From: Lachnospiraceae bacterium
GTDB lineage: Bacteria > Bacillota > Clostridia > Lachnospirales > Lachnospiraceae
Length of the DNA: 7,793 bases
Assembly: GCA_900771955.1 (NCBI GenBank)
Contig: CAAGPW010000060.1
Span: 1 to 7,793 of the forward strand
Direction: 5' to 3'
The position numbers and the translations under genes were made by a program. Shown here piece by piece: positions 1-5,911 of the stretch (the first letter of the stretch is position 1; each line of letters starts with the position of its first letter). The notes beneath the pieces are model-generated. The model had not been told where the DNA came from. It saw nothing but the letters and a program-made list of their open reading frames with translations, and searched no databases.

Positions 1-32
1 CAAAAATCAAAGAATTTTAAAGCGTAGTGGAA

Positions 33-55
33 TTTACCCCTGCACTGGAATTTAC
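33..55 (+). repeat. Direct repeat of TGGAATTTAC
   Basis: The ten-base word TGGAATTTAC occurs at 28-37 and again at 46-55, 18 bases apart. Each copy ends in TTTAC, the core also found in the regularly spaced hexamers at 102-129. The 18-base step does not fit the 11-base step of those hexamers, so this may be a separate protein-binding site, or part of control for a gene left of the window. The repeat is seen directly; any role is a guess. Confidence 0.35.
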
Positions 56-101
56 TTTTTCAAGTCAGCAAAATTAAAAAAAAGACAGGAAAAATTAAGA
101 A

Positions 102-129
102 TTTACAAAAGATTTACATTTTGTTTACG
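102..129 (+). promoter_or_regulatory. Candidate Pho box: three TTTAC hexamers at 11-base steps
   Basis: TTTACA (102-107), TTTACA (113-118) and TTTACG (124-129) are separated by exactly five bases each, so they recur once per DNA turn. PhoP in Bacillus binds TTAACA-like hexamers with about 5-base spacers, and PhoB sites in enterobacteria also repeat every 11 bases. A poor -10 (GATACT, 152-157) lies downstream with no good -35 at the matching distance, as expected for an activator-dependent promoter. The likely target is the lipoprotein gene at 223. The repeats are plain to see; assigning them to PhoP is inference. Confidence 0.5.
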
Positions 130-151
130 AATAAAACAGAAGAAACTGGTA

Positions 152-157
152 GATACT
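152..157 (+). promoter_or_regulatory. Possible -10 element of the small lipoprotein gene
   Basis: GATACT matches four of six bases of TATAAT and lies 22 bases past the last clear TTTAC hexamer, or 11 bases past where a fourth repeat would end (135-140). The sequence 17 bases upstream (GAATAA, 129-134) is a poor -35. Transcription would start near 164 and leave a leader of about 59 bases. This is a weak call on match quality alone; the upstream hexamers are the main support. Confidence 0.25.
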
Positions 158-222
158 GTAAAAGACAGGTTCTAAAATAGAAACAGAACAGAAAGTGGCA
201 GGAGAACAGGGAGGCATGGTAT

Positions 223-423
223 ATGAACGAGAAAAGGAAAACGACAGGGTTGGCAATTCTTTGCGTTTTTATGCTGGCACTGGCACTTGCGGGCTGCGGA
301 AAAACGGCAAATACAAGCATGAGCCGGGAACTGAATGAATCGGAGCAGGCAGATGTTGCGGAGTGCAGTAACGGAATTAATGTAGAGGTGAATGCAGAAA
401 TCGCAGGCATTGTTGCAGAATAA
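223..423 (+). CDS. Small secreted lipoprotein, 66 aa, unknown function
   Basis: Predicted lipoprotein of 66 residues. It starts with a basic N-terminus (MNEKRK), followed by a hydrophobic stretch at about residues 9-23 and the lipobox LAGC at 22-25, so Cys25 should be lipidated and the protein held on the outer face of the membrane. The mature part is only 42 residues, acidic, rich in Glu, Asn and Ala, with one more Cys near residue 48. I recognise no domain. The start is supported by GGGAGG at 209-214, eight bases upstream. A terminator follows closely, so the gene is monocistronic and not the broken front of a longer gene. Upstream TTTAC repeats suggest phosphate-responsive expression. That this is a real lipoprotein gene is likely; its role is unknown. 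Confidence 0.72.
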   Translation: MNEKRKTTGLAILCVFMLALALAGCGKTANTSMSRELNESEQADVAECSNGINVEVNAEIAGIVAE

Positions 424-455
424 GTATTATGACAGAATAAAAGAACAGTAAAAAG

Positions 456-495
456 TCCCATTTATCCTTAGTTAGTGGATAAATGGGATTTTTTT
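456..495. terminator. Strong intrinsic terminator shared by two convergent genes
   Basis: A perfect 12-base-pair stem (456-467 with 477-488) encloses a nine-base loop and is followed by seven T residues (489-495), a textbook intrinsic terminator for the lipoprotein gene on the + strand. The four A residues at 451-454 give a short U-run on the other strand, so it probably also ends the convergent phosphatase transcript. The T-run overlaps the phosphatase stop codon (494-496), so on that strand the hairpin begins only a few bases after the stop. Confidence 0.9.
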
Positions 496-1105
496 AATCT
501 GCAAAAGTTTTCCCATAAGCGAGGGTTTCGTATTGACCGTCTTTTAACCGGAAAATACATGCACTGCAGTTTAAAAGGCGTCCGCCAGACCAGAAATCTT
601 TTATGCCGTGCTGCATGATGTGGCACAAAAGGGCTTTGTTTAATGCGGCATGCGCAACGATCATGATGCGGGAAAAATCTTTTTCCTTAGGTTCAATCTC
701 ATTTTTTAAAAAGCCGGAAGCACGTGCACAGAGCTCTTCTAAGGTCTCTCCACCTTCCGGAGGAACATAGAGATCCGGCCGGTCAAAGAAATAGTGGGAT
801 GGAGAAGTAAGATCTCCGGTCAGTTTATCGAGGGAATCTCCTTCACAGATGCCGAAACTGACCTCCTGTAAGCGGTCATCGCGGATAATCGGGATATTGC
901 GGTGTCCCCGGATCAGATTTGCGGTTTCGTAAGCGCGGATCAGAGGGGAGGAATAGATTACATCAAATGCTGTCTGCTCCAGAGCTTCCCCGGTTTTCCC
1001 GGCAAGCCCGCGGCCGGCGCTGTTTAAAGAAATATCCGAACGTCCCTGAATGCGGTGCTCATGATTCCAGTAAGTTTCTCCGTGCCGAATGATATATAAT
1101 TCCAT
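494..1105 (-). CDS. Histidine phosphatase (phosphoglycerate mutase-like) family protein
   Basis: Cytoplasmic phosphohydrolase of the histidine phosphatase superfamily, 203 residues, usual for the small phosphatase branch. The signature RHGE is at residues 7-10 with catalytic His8. Arg57 in SSPLIRAYET, Glu81 in LQEVSFGICEG (the likely acid/base) and His152 in VAHAALNK complete the expected active site. Such enzymes transfer phosphate from a small-molecule phosphoester to the histidine and then to water. The group includes alpha-ribazole phosphatase (CobC-like), GpmB-like and broad-specificity members, and the sequence does not let me choose. There is no signal peptide. AGGAGG at 1112-1117 supports the start. 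It is divergent from the transporter operon and may share phosphate control through the TTTACA-like repeats at 1160-1214. Confidence 0.9.
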   Translation of the reverse strand: MELYIIRHGETYWNHEHRIQGRSDISLNSAGRGLAGKTGEALEQTAFDVIYSSPLIRAYETANLIRGHRNIPIIRDDRLQEVSFGICEGDSLDKLTGDLTSPSHYFFDRPDLYVPPEGGETLEELCARASGFLKNEIEPKEKDFSRIMIVAHAALNKALLCHIMQHGIKDFWSGGRLLNCSACIFRLKDGQYETLAYGKTFAD

Positions 1106-1143
1106 GAATATCCTCCTGTCTGATCAGAATGTCTTTTGCCGCC

Positions 1144-1152
1144 ATTGTAGCA
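1144..1152 (-). promoter_or_regulatory. Extended -10 promoter for the phosphatase gene
   Basis: Read on the minus strand, 1152 to 1144 is TGCTACAAT, an extended -10 (TGn followed by TACAAT, five of six matches to TATAAT). The -35 position 17 bases upstream (TGGATT, 1172-1167) is poor. A start near 1137 would leave a leader of about 32 bases including AGGAGG. A good -10 with a weak -35 next to upstream hexamers suggests activator help. Confidence 0.5.
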
Positions 1153-1159
1153 CAGGGAA

Positions 1160-1214
1160 AGTAAAAAATCCAGTTGTGTAAATTGTATGTATAATTAAAG
1201 TAAAATCCAGTAAA
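1160..1214 (-). promoter_or_regulatory. Candidate Pho box cluster facing the phosphatase gene
   Basis: Read on the minus strand there are TTTACT (1214-1209), TTTACT (1204-1199), TATACA (1193-1188), TTTACA (1182-1177) and TTTACT (1165-1160). The successive steps are 10, 11, 11 and 17 bases. The last hexamer ends ten bases before the extended -10, close to the distance seen at PhoB-activated promoters. The number and regular spacing of these hexamers are unlikely in random AT-rich DNA, but I could not compute a background rate. Assignment to PhoP/PhoB is inference. Confidence 0.45.
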
Positions 1215-1216
1215 AA

Positions 1217-1233
1217 TTTACTAAAAGTTTACC
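1217..1233 (+). promoter_or_regulatory. Candidate Pho box facing the transporter operon
   Basis: TTTACT (1217-1222) and TTTACC (1228-1233) stand 11 bases apart with a five-base spacer, just upstream of the -35 of the operon promoter. Relative to the predicted start near 1276 they lie at about -59 to -43, within the range used by PhoP in Bacillus. The next 11-base position (1239-1244, TGTTGA) is a poor match, so only two repeats are convincing. Similar repeats lie before the small lipoprotein gene and on the opposite strand here. Confidence 0.4.
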
Positions 1234-1251
1234 GAATTTGTTGAAATTCAA
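1234..1251. promoter_or_regulatory. Dyad over the -35: possible operator
   Basis: Two overlapping inverted repeats cover the -35. GAATTT (1234-1239) pairs with AAATTC (1244-1249) around GTTG, and TTGAA (1241-1245) mirrors TTCAA (1247-1251) around a central A. A repressor bound here would block RNA polymerase, so this is the obvious place for autoregulation by the LacI-family protein. It lacks the central CG common in LacI-family operators, and short dyads arise easily in AT-rich DNA. Confidence 0.3.
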
Positions 1252-1269
1252 AAAATTGTCAAATATAAT
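1241..1269 (+). promoter_or_regulatory. Sigma-A promoter of the LacI-phn operon
   Basis: TTGAAA (1241-1246) and TATAAT (1264-1269) are separated by exactly 17 bases, a near-consensus housekeeping promoter. Transcription should begin near 1275-1277. The ATG at 1270 therefore lies outside the transcript, which supports the downstream ATG at 1291 as the true start of the regulator. The leader would be only about 15 bases, with the ribosome binding site almost at the 5' end. Confidence 0.75.
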
Positions 1270-1275
1270 ATGCAC

Positions 1276-1285
1276 GAAAGGCGGG
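1276..1285 (+). promoter_or_regulatory. Ribosome binding site fixing the regulator start at 1291
   Basis: GAAAGGCGGG ends five bases before the ATG at 1291. The alternative in-frame ATG at 1270 overlaps the end of the -10 element and has no ribosome binding site on the predicted transcript. Confidence 0.6.
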
Positions 1286-1290
1286 ATTAT

Positions 1291-2265
1291 ATGGCAACAA
1301 TCAAAGAAATAGCAAAGCTGGCAAAGGTTTCACCGGCTACGGTATCAAGAGTATTGAACCGCGATGAAACATTGGTGGTGACAGCAGAAGTGCGGAAGCA
1401 GATATTGGAGATTGCACACGAACTAAAGTATATTCCGCCTAAGATGCGTCATGCGCAGAAAACGGATCAGATTACGATCGGTGTCGCGGACTGGCATCTG
1501 GTAAGAACGGATCGTCTTGATCTTCGGCTGGAATCCCTGAATCATGTAGTGATGACAATGTCACAGAAAGCGGACGTCAGTTTTCTGAGGCTTGCCAGTG
1601 GCGAAGTGGTTAAGGTCGATGGAATTATTGCATTTGGTTCTTTTTCACAGGAAGAAATTGTGCATCTGCGTGAGCAGAGTCAGGCGATTCTGTTTGTAAA
1701 TTCAGATCAGAAGGATTATGAGTTTGACCGGATCATCATGGACTATGAGCAGGGAATGAGAGATATGGTACATTATCTGCTTGATGAGAAAGAGTACCGC
1801 AGTATAGGTTATATCGGCGGTATTTATGAGAAGGACGGAGTAAAAATTGGAACGCGCCGTCTGGACAGACTGACCGGGATACTGAGGCAGAAAGGCTGTT
1901 ACGAGGAAAAATATTTCCGCGTTGGTGAAATCAGCCGGGAAAGCGGATATGATCTGACCAGAGAGCTGCTGCTCACAGGAGATGTGCCGGAAGTGCTGGT
2001 GCTTGGAAATGATGAGGTGGCGGAAGGGGCCATGGAGGCCATAAAGGAACAGAGGTATCGGATTCCAAAGGATGTTGCGGTTGTGATATACCGCGATATT
2101 GAAACGCTCCAGACCAGATATCCCACCTATACCAGTCTTAAGATGCTTCCGGATATTGTCTGGACCACGGCAATCAAAATGTTGCTGGAAAAGATTCTGG
2201 ATAAGCGGCAGGACAGCATGAAAGTTTATTTACCGACGAAGCTGGAACTTGGTGACAGCGCATGA
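1291..2265 (+). CDS. LacI/GalR-family transcriptional regulator
   Basis: DNA-binding regulator of 324 residues, typical LacI-family length. Residues 1-22 (MATIKEIAKLAKVSPATVSR) carry the family helix-turn-helix, followed by the hinge region near residues 45-55. The rest is the periplasmic-binding-protein-like effector domain, with recognisable strands at GIIAFGS, SIGYIGG and EVLVLGNDEVAEGAMEA. Such proteins are usually repressors that respond to a sugar, nucleoside or related small molecule. The start at 1291 is chosen over the in-frame ATG at 1270 because of the ribosome binding site and the promoter position. The gene ends 44 bases before the binding-protein gene with no terminator between, so regulator and transporter are very likely cotranscribed. 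A local regulator of the operon is the natural reading; its ligand is unknown. Confidence 0.93.
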   Translation: MATIKEIAKLAKVSPATVSRVLNRDETLVVTAEVRKQILEIAHELKYIPPKMRHAQKTDQITIGVADWHLVRTDRLDLRLESLNHVVMTMSQKADVSFLRLASGEVVKVDGIIAFGSFSQEEIVHLREQSQAILFVNSDQKDYEFDRIIMDYEQGMRDMVHYLLDEKEYRSIGYIGGIYEKDGVKIGTRRLDRLTGILRQKGCYEEKYFRVGEISRESGYDLTRELLLTGDVPEVLVLGNDEVAEGAMEAIKEQRYRIPKDVAVVIYRDIETLQTRYPTYTSLKMLPDIVWTTAIKMLLEKILDKRQDSMKVYLPTKLELGDSA

Positions 2266-2292
2266 AAAACTACAGTAATGTTTTTAACAACA

Positions 2293-2300
2293 GAGAGGAG
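2293..2300 (+). promoter_or_regulatory. Ribosome binding site fixing the phnD start at 2310
   Basis: GAGAGGAG lies nine bases before ATG 2310, whose product begins with a classical lipoprotein signal (MKKLTVAFLA). The upstream in-frame ATG at 2262 overlaps the regulator stop but would put 16 polar residues before the signal. Confidence 0.7.
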
Positions 2301-2309
2301 AACTTCACT

Positions 2310-3419
2310 ATGAAGAAATTAACCGTTGCTTTTCTGGCAGCCGTAATGTGTTTTGGAACACTTGCCGGATGCGGAAGCAAAACCACAGAAAATACAACAG
2401 ATTCCAATGCAACAGCGGAAACAGAGGCTGCACAGCAAACTACAGAGGCTGCGCAGGGAAAGGCAGAAAATGTACATCTTGATACTTTAAACGTATATTT
2501 TGTCCCGTCCAGAGATCCGCAGGAAATCGTAACAGCCACAGAACCGCTCAGTGGTCTGCTGAAGACAGAGCTTGCAGGACTTGGCTATGATGTGGATGAT
2601 GTAAAGATTTCTGTTGGTACAACATATGAGGCAGTGGGAGAAGCGCTGACTTCCGGAACAGCCGATGTCGGATTCATTCCGGGAGGTACGTATGTCCTTT
2701 ATGATGACGGATGTGACGTTATTTTGACAGCTACCAGAGACGGACTGAACAAAAATTCTGACAATCCGGCAGACTGGAATGACGGACAGCCGACAGAGGC
2801 ATCTACCGAACAGGCGGTTTCCTATCGTGCGTTATTTATTGCAGGACCTTCTGAGAAAGGCAAGGAACTTGCAGATAAGGTAAATTCCGGTGAGGATATT
2901 ACCTGGGATGATTTAAACAGTGCAAACTGGAGCGTAATGTCATCTTCTTCCCCGGCAGGTTATATTTATCCGTCGTTATGGCTGCAGGATAAATATGGAA
3001 AAGGAATTACGGATCTTTCCAATGCAGTACAGGCCGATTCTTACGCAAGTGCATTTGCCAGACTGGCTTCCGGACAGGTGGATGTATTGGTTACTTATGC
3101 AGATGCAAGACGTGATTATGAAGAAAACTGGACAACAGAATTCGGACGTACCGACTCCATCTGGCAGGAGACAAATGTAATCGGTGTAACGGATCCGATT
3201 TACAATGACACTGTCTGTGTCAGCAAAAACTCACCAAACATGGATGACAATCTGAAAAAAGCAATTCAGACGGCAATGATCAATATTGGAAATACCGAAG
3301 AAGGAAAACAGGTAATTTCCATTTACAGTCACAATGGATATCAGCCGGCACAGTCTTCCGATTATGATAAAGAGAGAGAAGCACAGAAACTGATCCAGCA
3401 GCTGAATGCAGGAAACTAA
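2310..3419 (+). CDS. phnD: PhnD-type phosphate/phosphonate ABC transporter substrate-binding lipoprotein
   Basis: Extracellular solute-binding lipoprotein of 369 residues. It has a basic start and hydrophobic core (residues 1-20), the lipobox LAGC at 18-21 with lipidation at Cys21, and a Thr/Glu/Ala/Gln-rich tether to about residue 55. The binding fold follows. ADVGFIPGGTYVLY (118-131), SSSSPAGYIYP (211-221) and GQVDVLVTYADARRDY (255-270) match the conserved strands and the serine-rich anion-binding loop of the phosphate/phosphite/phosphonate family (PhnD, PtxB, HtxB). The stretch at about 145-170, rich in Asn, Asp and Thr, may be a ligand-side insertion. Members of the family bind aminoethylphosphonate, phosphite, hypophosphite or phosphate, so the symbol gives the family and not the substrate. 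It is followed by an intercistronic hairpin and then its ATPase and permease genes. Confidence 0.93.
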   Translation: MKKLTVAFLAAVMCFGTLAGCGSKTTENTTDSNATAETEAAQQTTEAAQGKAENVHLDTLNVYFVPSRDPQEIVTATEPLSGLLKTELAGLGYDVDDVKISVGTTYEAVGEALTSGTADVGFIPGGTYVLYDDGCDVILTATRDGLNKNSDNPADWNDGQPTEASTEQAVSYRALFIAGPSEKGKELADKVNSGEDITWDDLNSANWSVMSSSSPAGYIYPSLWLQDKYGKGITDLSNAVQADSYASAFARLASGQVDVLVTYADARRDYEENWTTEFGRTDSIWQETNVIGVTDPIYNDTVCVSKNSPNMDDNLKKAIQTAMINIGNTEEGKQVISIYSHNGYQPAQSSDYDKEREAQKLIQQLNAGN

Positions 3420-3443
3420 AAAGCAGAGTGAAATGTGTGGCAT

Positions 3444-3467
3444 AAACGGAGACTGCGGTCTCCGTTT
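3444..3467 (+). other. Intercistronic hairpin between phnD and phnC
   Basis: A perfect ten-base-pair stem, AAACGGAGAC (3444-3453) with GTCTCCGTTT (3458-3467), closes a four-base TGCG loop 24 bases after the phnD stop. There is no run of T residues after it (CGCTATATAT follows), so it should not fully stop transcription. Hairpins here in ABC transporter operons often protect the binding-protein mRNA or slow the polymerase, giving more binding protein than membrane complex. The structure is seen; the effect is inferred. Confidence 0.7.
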
Positions 3468-3485
3468 CGCTATATATAAAAATGC

Positions 3486-3493
3486 GGAAGGAG
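3486..3493 (+). promoter_or_regulatory. Ribosome binding site fixing the phnC start at 3499
   Basis: GGAAGGAG ends five bases before ATG 3499, whose product begins MIEFSNVSKVYPNG, the usual start of a PhnC ATPase. The longer frame from 3406 overlaps the end of phnD and would translate through the intercistronic hairpin. Confidence 0.75.
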
Positions 3494-3498
3494 CACTT

Positions 3499-4260
3499 AT
3501 GATAGAGTTTTCAAACGTATCCAAAGTATATCCGAATGGCGTGGTCGGGCTTAAGAATGTAAATCTTACGATCGCACAGGGAGAATTCGTTGGCATCATT
3601 GGTTTATCAGGGGCAGGAAAATCGACGCTGCTTCGCACGGTCAACCGTATGCATGATATTACTTCCGGTACACTTCGGGTAGATGATCAGGACGTAATGG
3701 CACTTAAAGGGAAGCAGCTGCGGAAATTTCGGCGTAATATTGGAATGATATTTCAGTCCTTTAATCTTGTGACACGTACAACCGTCATTCGCAACGTGCT
3801 TATGGCAAAGGTTCCGGAAATGCCGTTCTGGCGTGTATTACTCGGAGTTTTTAAAAAGGACGATAAAAGGAATGCCCTCGAGGCACTTGACCAGGTAGGC
3901 ATCCTGGACAAGGCGTATATCCGTGCGGATCAGCTGTCCGGAGGACAGCAGCAGAGAGTGGCGCTGGCAAGGACACTGGCACAGAATCCGAAAATTATTC
4001 TGGCAGATGAACCGGTTGCAGCACTGGACCCGGTCACGGCAAAACAGGTTATGAATGATTTTAAAAAGATCAATCAGGAGATGAAGATCACGATACTGAT
4101 CAATATTCATCATGTGGAGCTGGCGCTTGCCTATGCGGATCGCATCATTGGAATACGTGCCGGGGAGATTGTTTATGACGGGTCGTCGAAAGATGTGACA
4201 CAGGAAGTCCTAAGCATGATCTATGAGGGAAAAATACCGGATGATGTGGAGGAAGCCTGA
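3499..4260 (+). CDS. phnC: PhnC-type ABC transporter ATP-binding protein
   Basis: Cytoplasmic ATPase of 253 residues that powers the importer. All nucleotide-binding motifs are intact: Walker A GLSGAGKST (35-43), Q-loop Gln86, signature LSGGQQQR (146-153), Walker B IILADEP (166-172), D-loop ALDP (175-178) and switch His204 in NIHHVEL. The N-terminus and the NIHHVELA ending resemble PhnC of phosphonate/phosphate transporters. The gene follows the binding protein by 79 bases, which hold a hairpin, and overlaps the next permease gene by one base (TGATG at 4258-4262), so the two are probably translationally coupled. Family is secure; substrate is set by the binding protein and not visible here. 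Confidence 0.96.
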   Translation: MIEFSNVSKVYPNGVVGLKNVNLTIAQGEFVGIIGLSGAGKSTLLRTVNRMHDITSGTLRVDDQDVMALKGKQLRKFRRNIGMIFQSFNLVTRTTVIRNVLMAKVPEMPFWRVLLGVFKKDDKRNALEALDQVGILDKAYIRADQLSGGQQQRVALARTLAQNPKIILADEPVAALDPVTAKQVMNDFKKINQEMKITILINIHHVELALAYADRIIGIRAGEIVYDGSSKDVTQEVLSMIYEGKIPDDVEEA

Positions 4261-5081
4261 TGGGATTATATGATAAAATATTTAAACCGAAAAAACTGGT
4301 ATTGTCAGATGGGAAAATTGTAGAGGAGAAACGCACGCGTGCACCGTTTATTTTGCTGCTGCTTTTTCTTGCGATGGCTGTTTCGGTACATATTACCGGG
4401 TTCTCAATGAAAACGATCCTTACCAATGGAAAACAGTTTTTTGTGATCCTTGGAGAAATGTTTCCTCCGAAAACGGGTTATCTGGGAAGCATCTGGGGAC
4501 CGCTGCTCGATACGATAAAGATGTCGCTGCTTGGTTCTTTCATTGGCGGAGTTCTTGCCATTCCATTTGCAATTTTGGCTTCCAGCAATCTGATAAAGAA
4601 TAAACCGGTGATTGGGATTGTGCGTGTCTTTTTGAGTATTGTGCGGACCATTCCTACTCTGGTCGCAGCACTGATCGCAACATACATATGGGGACTTGGA
4701 ACGATGGCGGGAACCGTTGCAATCGCAGTATTTACCTTTGCCTATGTAGGCAAACAGCTCTATGAACTGATCGAAACCGCGGATATGGGTGCCTATGAGG
4801 CAATGGAAGCAATGGGAGCGGGAAAAGGGCAGGCATTTCTTGCAGCGATCAAACCACAGGTACTGCCTGCTTATCTGGCGGTCTGCCTGTTCTGTTTTGA
4901 AGGAAATGTACGGTATGCGGCAATTCTCGGATATGTAGGTGCCGGTGGACTGGGACTGATTTTAAATGAAAAGATCGGCTGGCGGGAATACGACAGTGTT
5001 GGAATGATCCTGGTCGTTTTGTTTGGAACTGTCCTGCTCATTGAAGCACTCAGCCACTATATCCGAAAGAAACTTACCTAA
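4260..5081 (+). CDS. phnE: PhnE-type ABC transporter permease, first copy
   Basis: Integral membrane permease of 273 residues. After a polar, basic N-terminal segment of about 28 residues come about six hydrophobic segments, near 30-47, 84-108, 117-142, 148-168, 204-222 and 245-264. The cytoplasmic EAA loop that docks on the ATPase is at about 180-203 (YEAMEAMGAG, ending in KPQVLP). The segment RYAAILGYVGAGGLG near 218-232 is typical of PhnE and related permeases. The start overlaps the phnC stop by one base and has GGAGG at 4248-4252. It probably pairs with the second, different permease encoded next. Confidence 0.94.
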   Translation: MGLYDKIFKPKKLVLSDGKIVEEKRTRAPFILLLLFLAMAVSVHITGFSMKTILTNGKQFFVILGEMFPPKTGYLGSIWGPLLDTIKMSLLGSFIGGVLAIPFAILASSNLIKNKPVIGIVRVFLSIVRTIPTLVAALIATYIWGLGTMAGTVAIAVFTFAYVGKQLYELIETADMGAYEAMEAMGAGKGQAFLAAIKPQVLPAYLAVCLFCFEGNVRYAAILGYVGAGGLGLILNEKIGWREYDSVGMILVVLFGTVLLIEALSHYIRKKLT

Positions 5082-5082
5082 G

Positions 5083-5088
5083 AAAGGA
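5083..5088 (+). promoter_or_regulatory. Ribosome binding site fixing the second phnE start at 5098
   Basis: AAAGGA lies nine bases before ATG 5098. The longer open frame from 5023 lies inside the upstream permease gene and would add 25 unrelated residues, so the start at 5098 is preferred. Confidence 0.6.
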
Positions 5089-5097
5089 CAGGGTAAA

Positions 5098-5907
5098 ATG
5101 AAAAAAGAAATTGATAAGATGTACCGTCTGGAGCCAAAGACATGGTATGCAAAAATTATCATAGCGCTTGTAGTGGCTGCACTTCTGGCATGGTCAATGT
5201 CCACAGTGCGAAGCGGAGCAAACGGTGGAAAGGGAATCGTGGTTGCGGGGAAGATCATAAGCGGAATTTTTCATCCGGATACGGAACTTTTATTTGATTT
5301 TACGACATCCGGTGTGGCATATCTGCTGCTCGAGACCATGTGCATTGCATTTCTTGGAACACTGGTCGGAGCGGTGCTTTCGATACCGTTATCGTTCCTT
5401 GCAGCAGCCAATCTGATGCCGAAGCCGGTTGCACTGCTGTTTCGTGTTTTTATCATGGCGATCCGTACCATACCGGCATTTGTGTATGGACTGATGTTTA
5501 TCCGTGTGACAGGTCCCGGCCCTTTTGCAGGCCTTCTTACCATGTCACTCTGTTCCATCGGGATGATCAGCAAAATGTTTATCGAAAGTATTGAAAATCT
5601 GGATACCAGAATACTGGAGTCATTGGATGCTGCGGGCTGTACGATGTTCCAGAAGATAAGGTACGGCATTTTTTCCCAGTTGTTTCCTGATTTTATGTCA
5701 ACCTTGATCTATCGTTTTGATATGAATCTGCGTGATGCCACTGTTCTTGGACTGGTCGGAGCCGGGGGAATCGGAGCACCACTCATCTTTGCAATGAGTG
5801 CATACAAGTGGAATCAGGTCGGAGCCATTCTGACTGGTCTGATCATACTGATTTTAATTGTGGAAGTGATCTCAACAAAGATTCGTGTGAAATTAACGAG
5901 AGGGTAG
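5098..5907 (+). CDS. phnE: PhnE-type ABC transporter permease, second copy
   Basis: Second membrane permease, 269 residues, with hydrophobic segments near 19-36, 76-104, 112-136, 140-162, 215-235 and 241-258. The EAA loop lies at about 173-197 (LESLDAAGCT, ending in SQLFP). It shares with the first permease the family blocks AIRTIPAFVYG (compare SIVRTIPTLVAA) and RDATVLGLVGAGGIG, but the two are clearly diverged, not a recent duplication. The two probably form a heterodimeric channel with a PhnC dimer. It begins 16 bases after the first permease gene and is followed four bases later by the phosphoesterase gene, so all lie in one operon. Confidence 0.94.
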   Translation: MKKEIDKMYRLEPKTWYAKIIIALVVAALLAWSMSTVRSGANGGKGIVVAGKIISGIFHPDTELLFDFTTSGVAYLLLETMCIAFLGTLVGAVLSIPLSFLAAANLMPKPVALLFRVFIMAIRTIPAFVYGLMFIRVTGPGPFAGLLTMSLCSIGMISKMFIESIENLDTRILESLDAAGCTMFQKIRYGIFSQLFPDFMSTLIYRFDMNLRDATVLGLVGAGGIGAPLIFAMSAYKWNQVGAILTGLIILILIVEVISTKIRVKLTRG

Positions 5908-5911
5908 CAGA

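Noticed and set aside
15..24. Peptide pheromone from the small lipoprotein signal sequence (protein residues 15-24)
   Set aside because: Some Enterococcus pheromones come from lipoprotein signal peptides, but nothing here beyond ordinary hydrophobicity supports it.
1119..1128. Perfect ten-base palindrome TCTGATCAGA in the phosphatase leader
   Set aside because: It could be an operator, but it is short, single-copy in what I saw, and has no other support.
2262..2309. ATG at 2262 overlapping the regulator stop as the phnD start
   Set aside because: It would place 16 polar residues before a classical lipoprotein signal peptide. The ATG at 2310 has a better-placed GAGAGGAG.
3406..3498. Longer phnC start overlapping the end of phnD
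   Set aside because: The added residues run through the intercistronic hairpin and are unlike PhnC N-termini, while ATG 3499 has a strong ribosome binding site.
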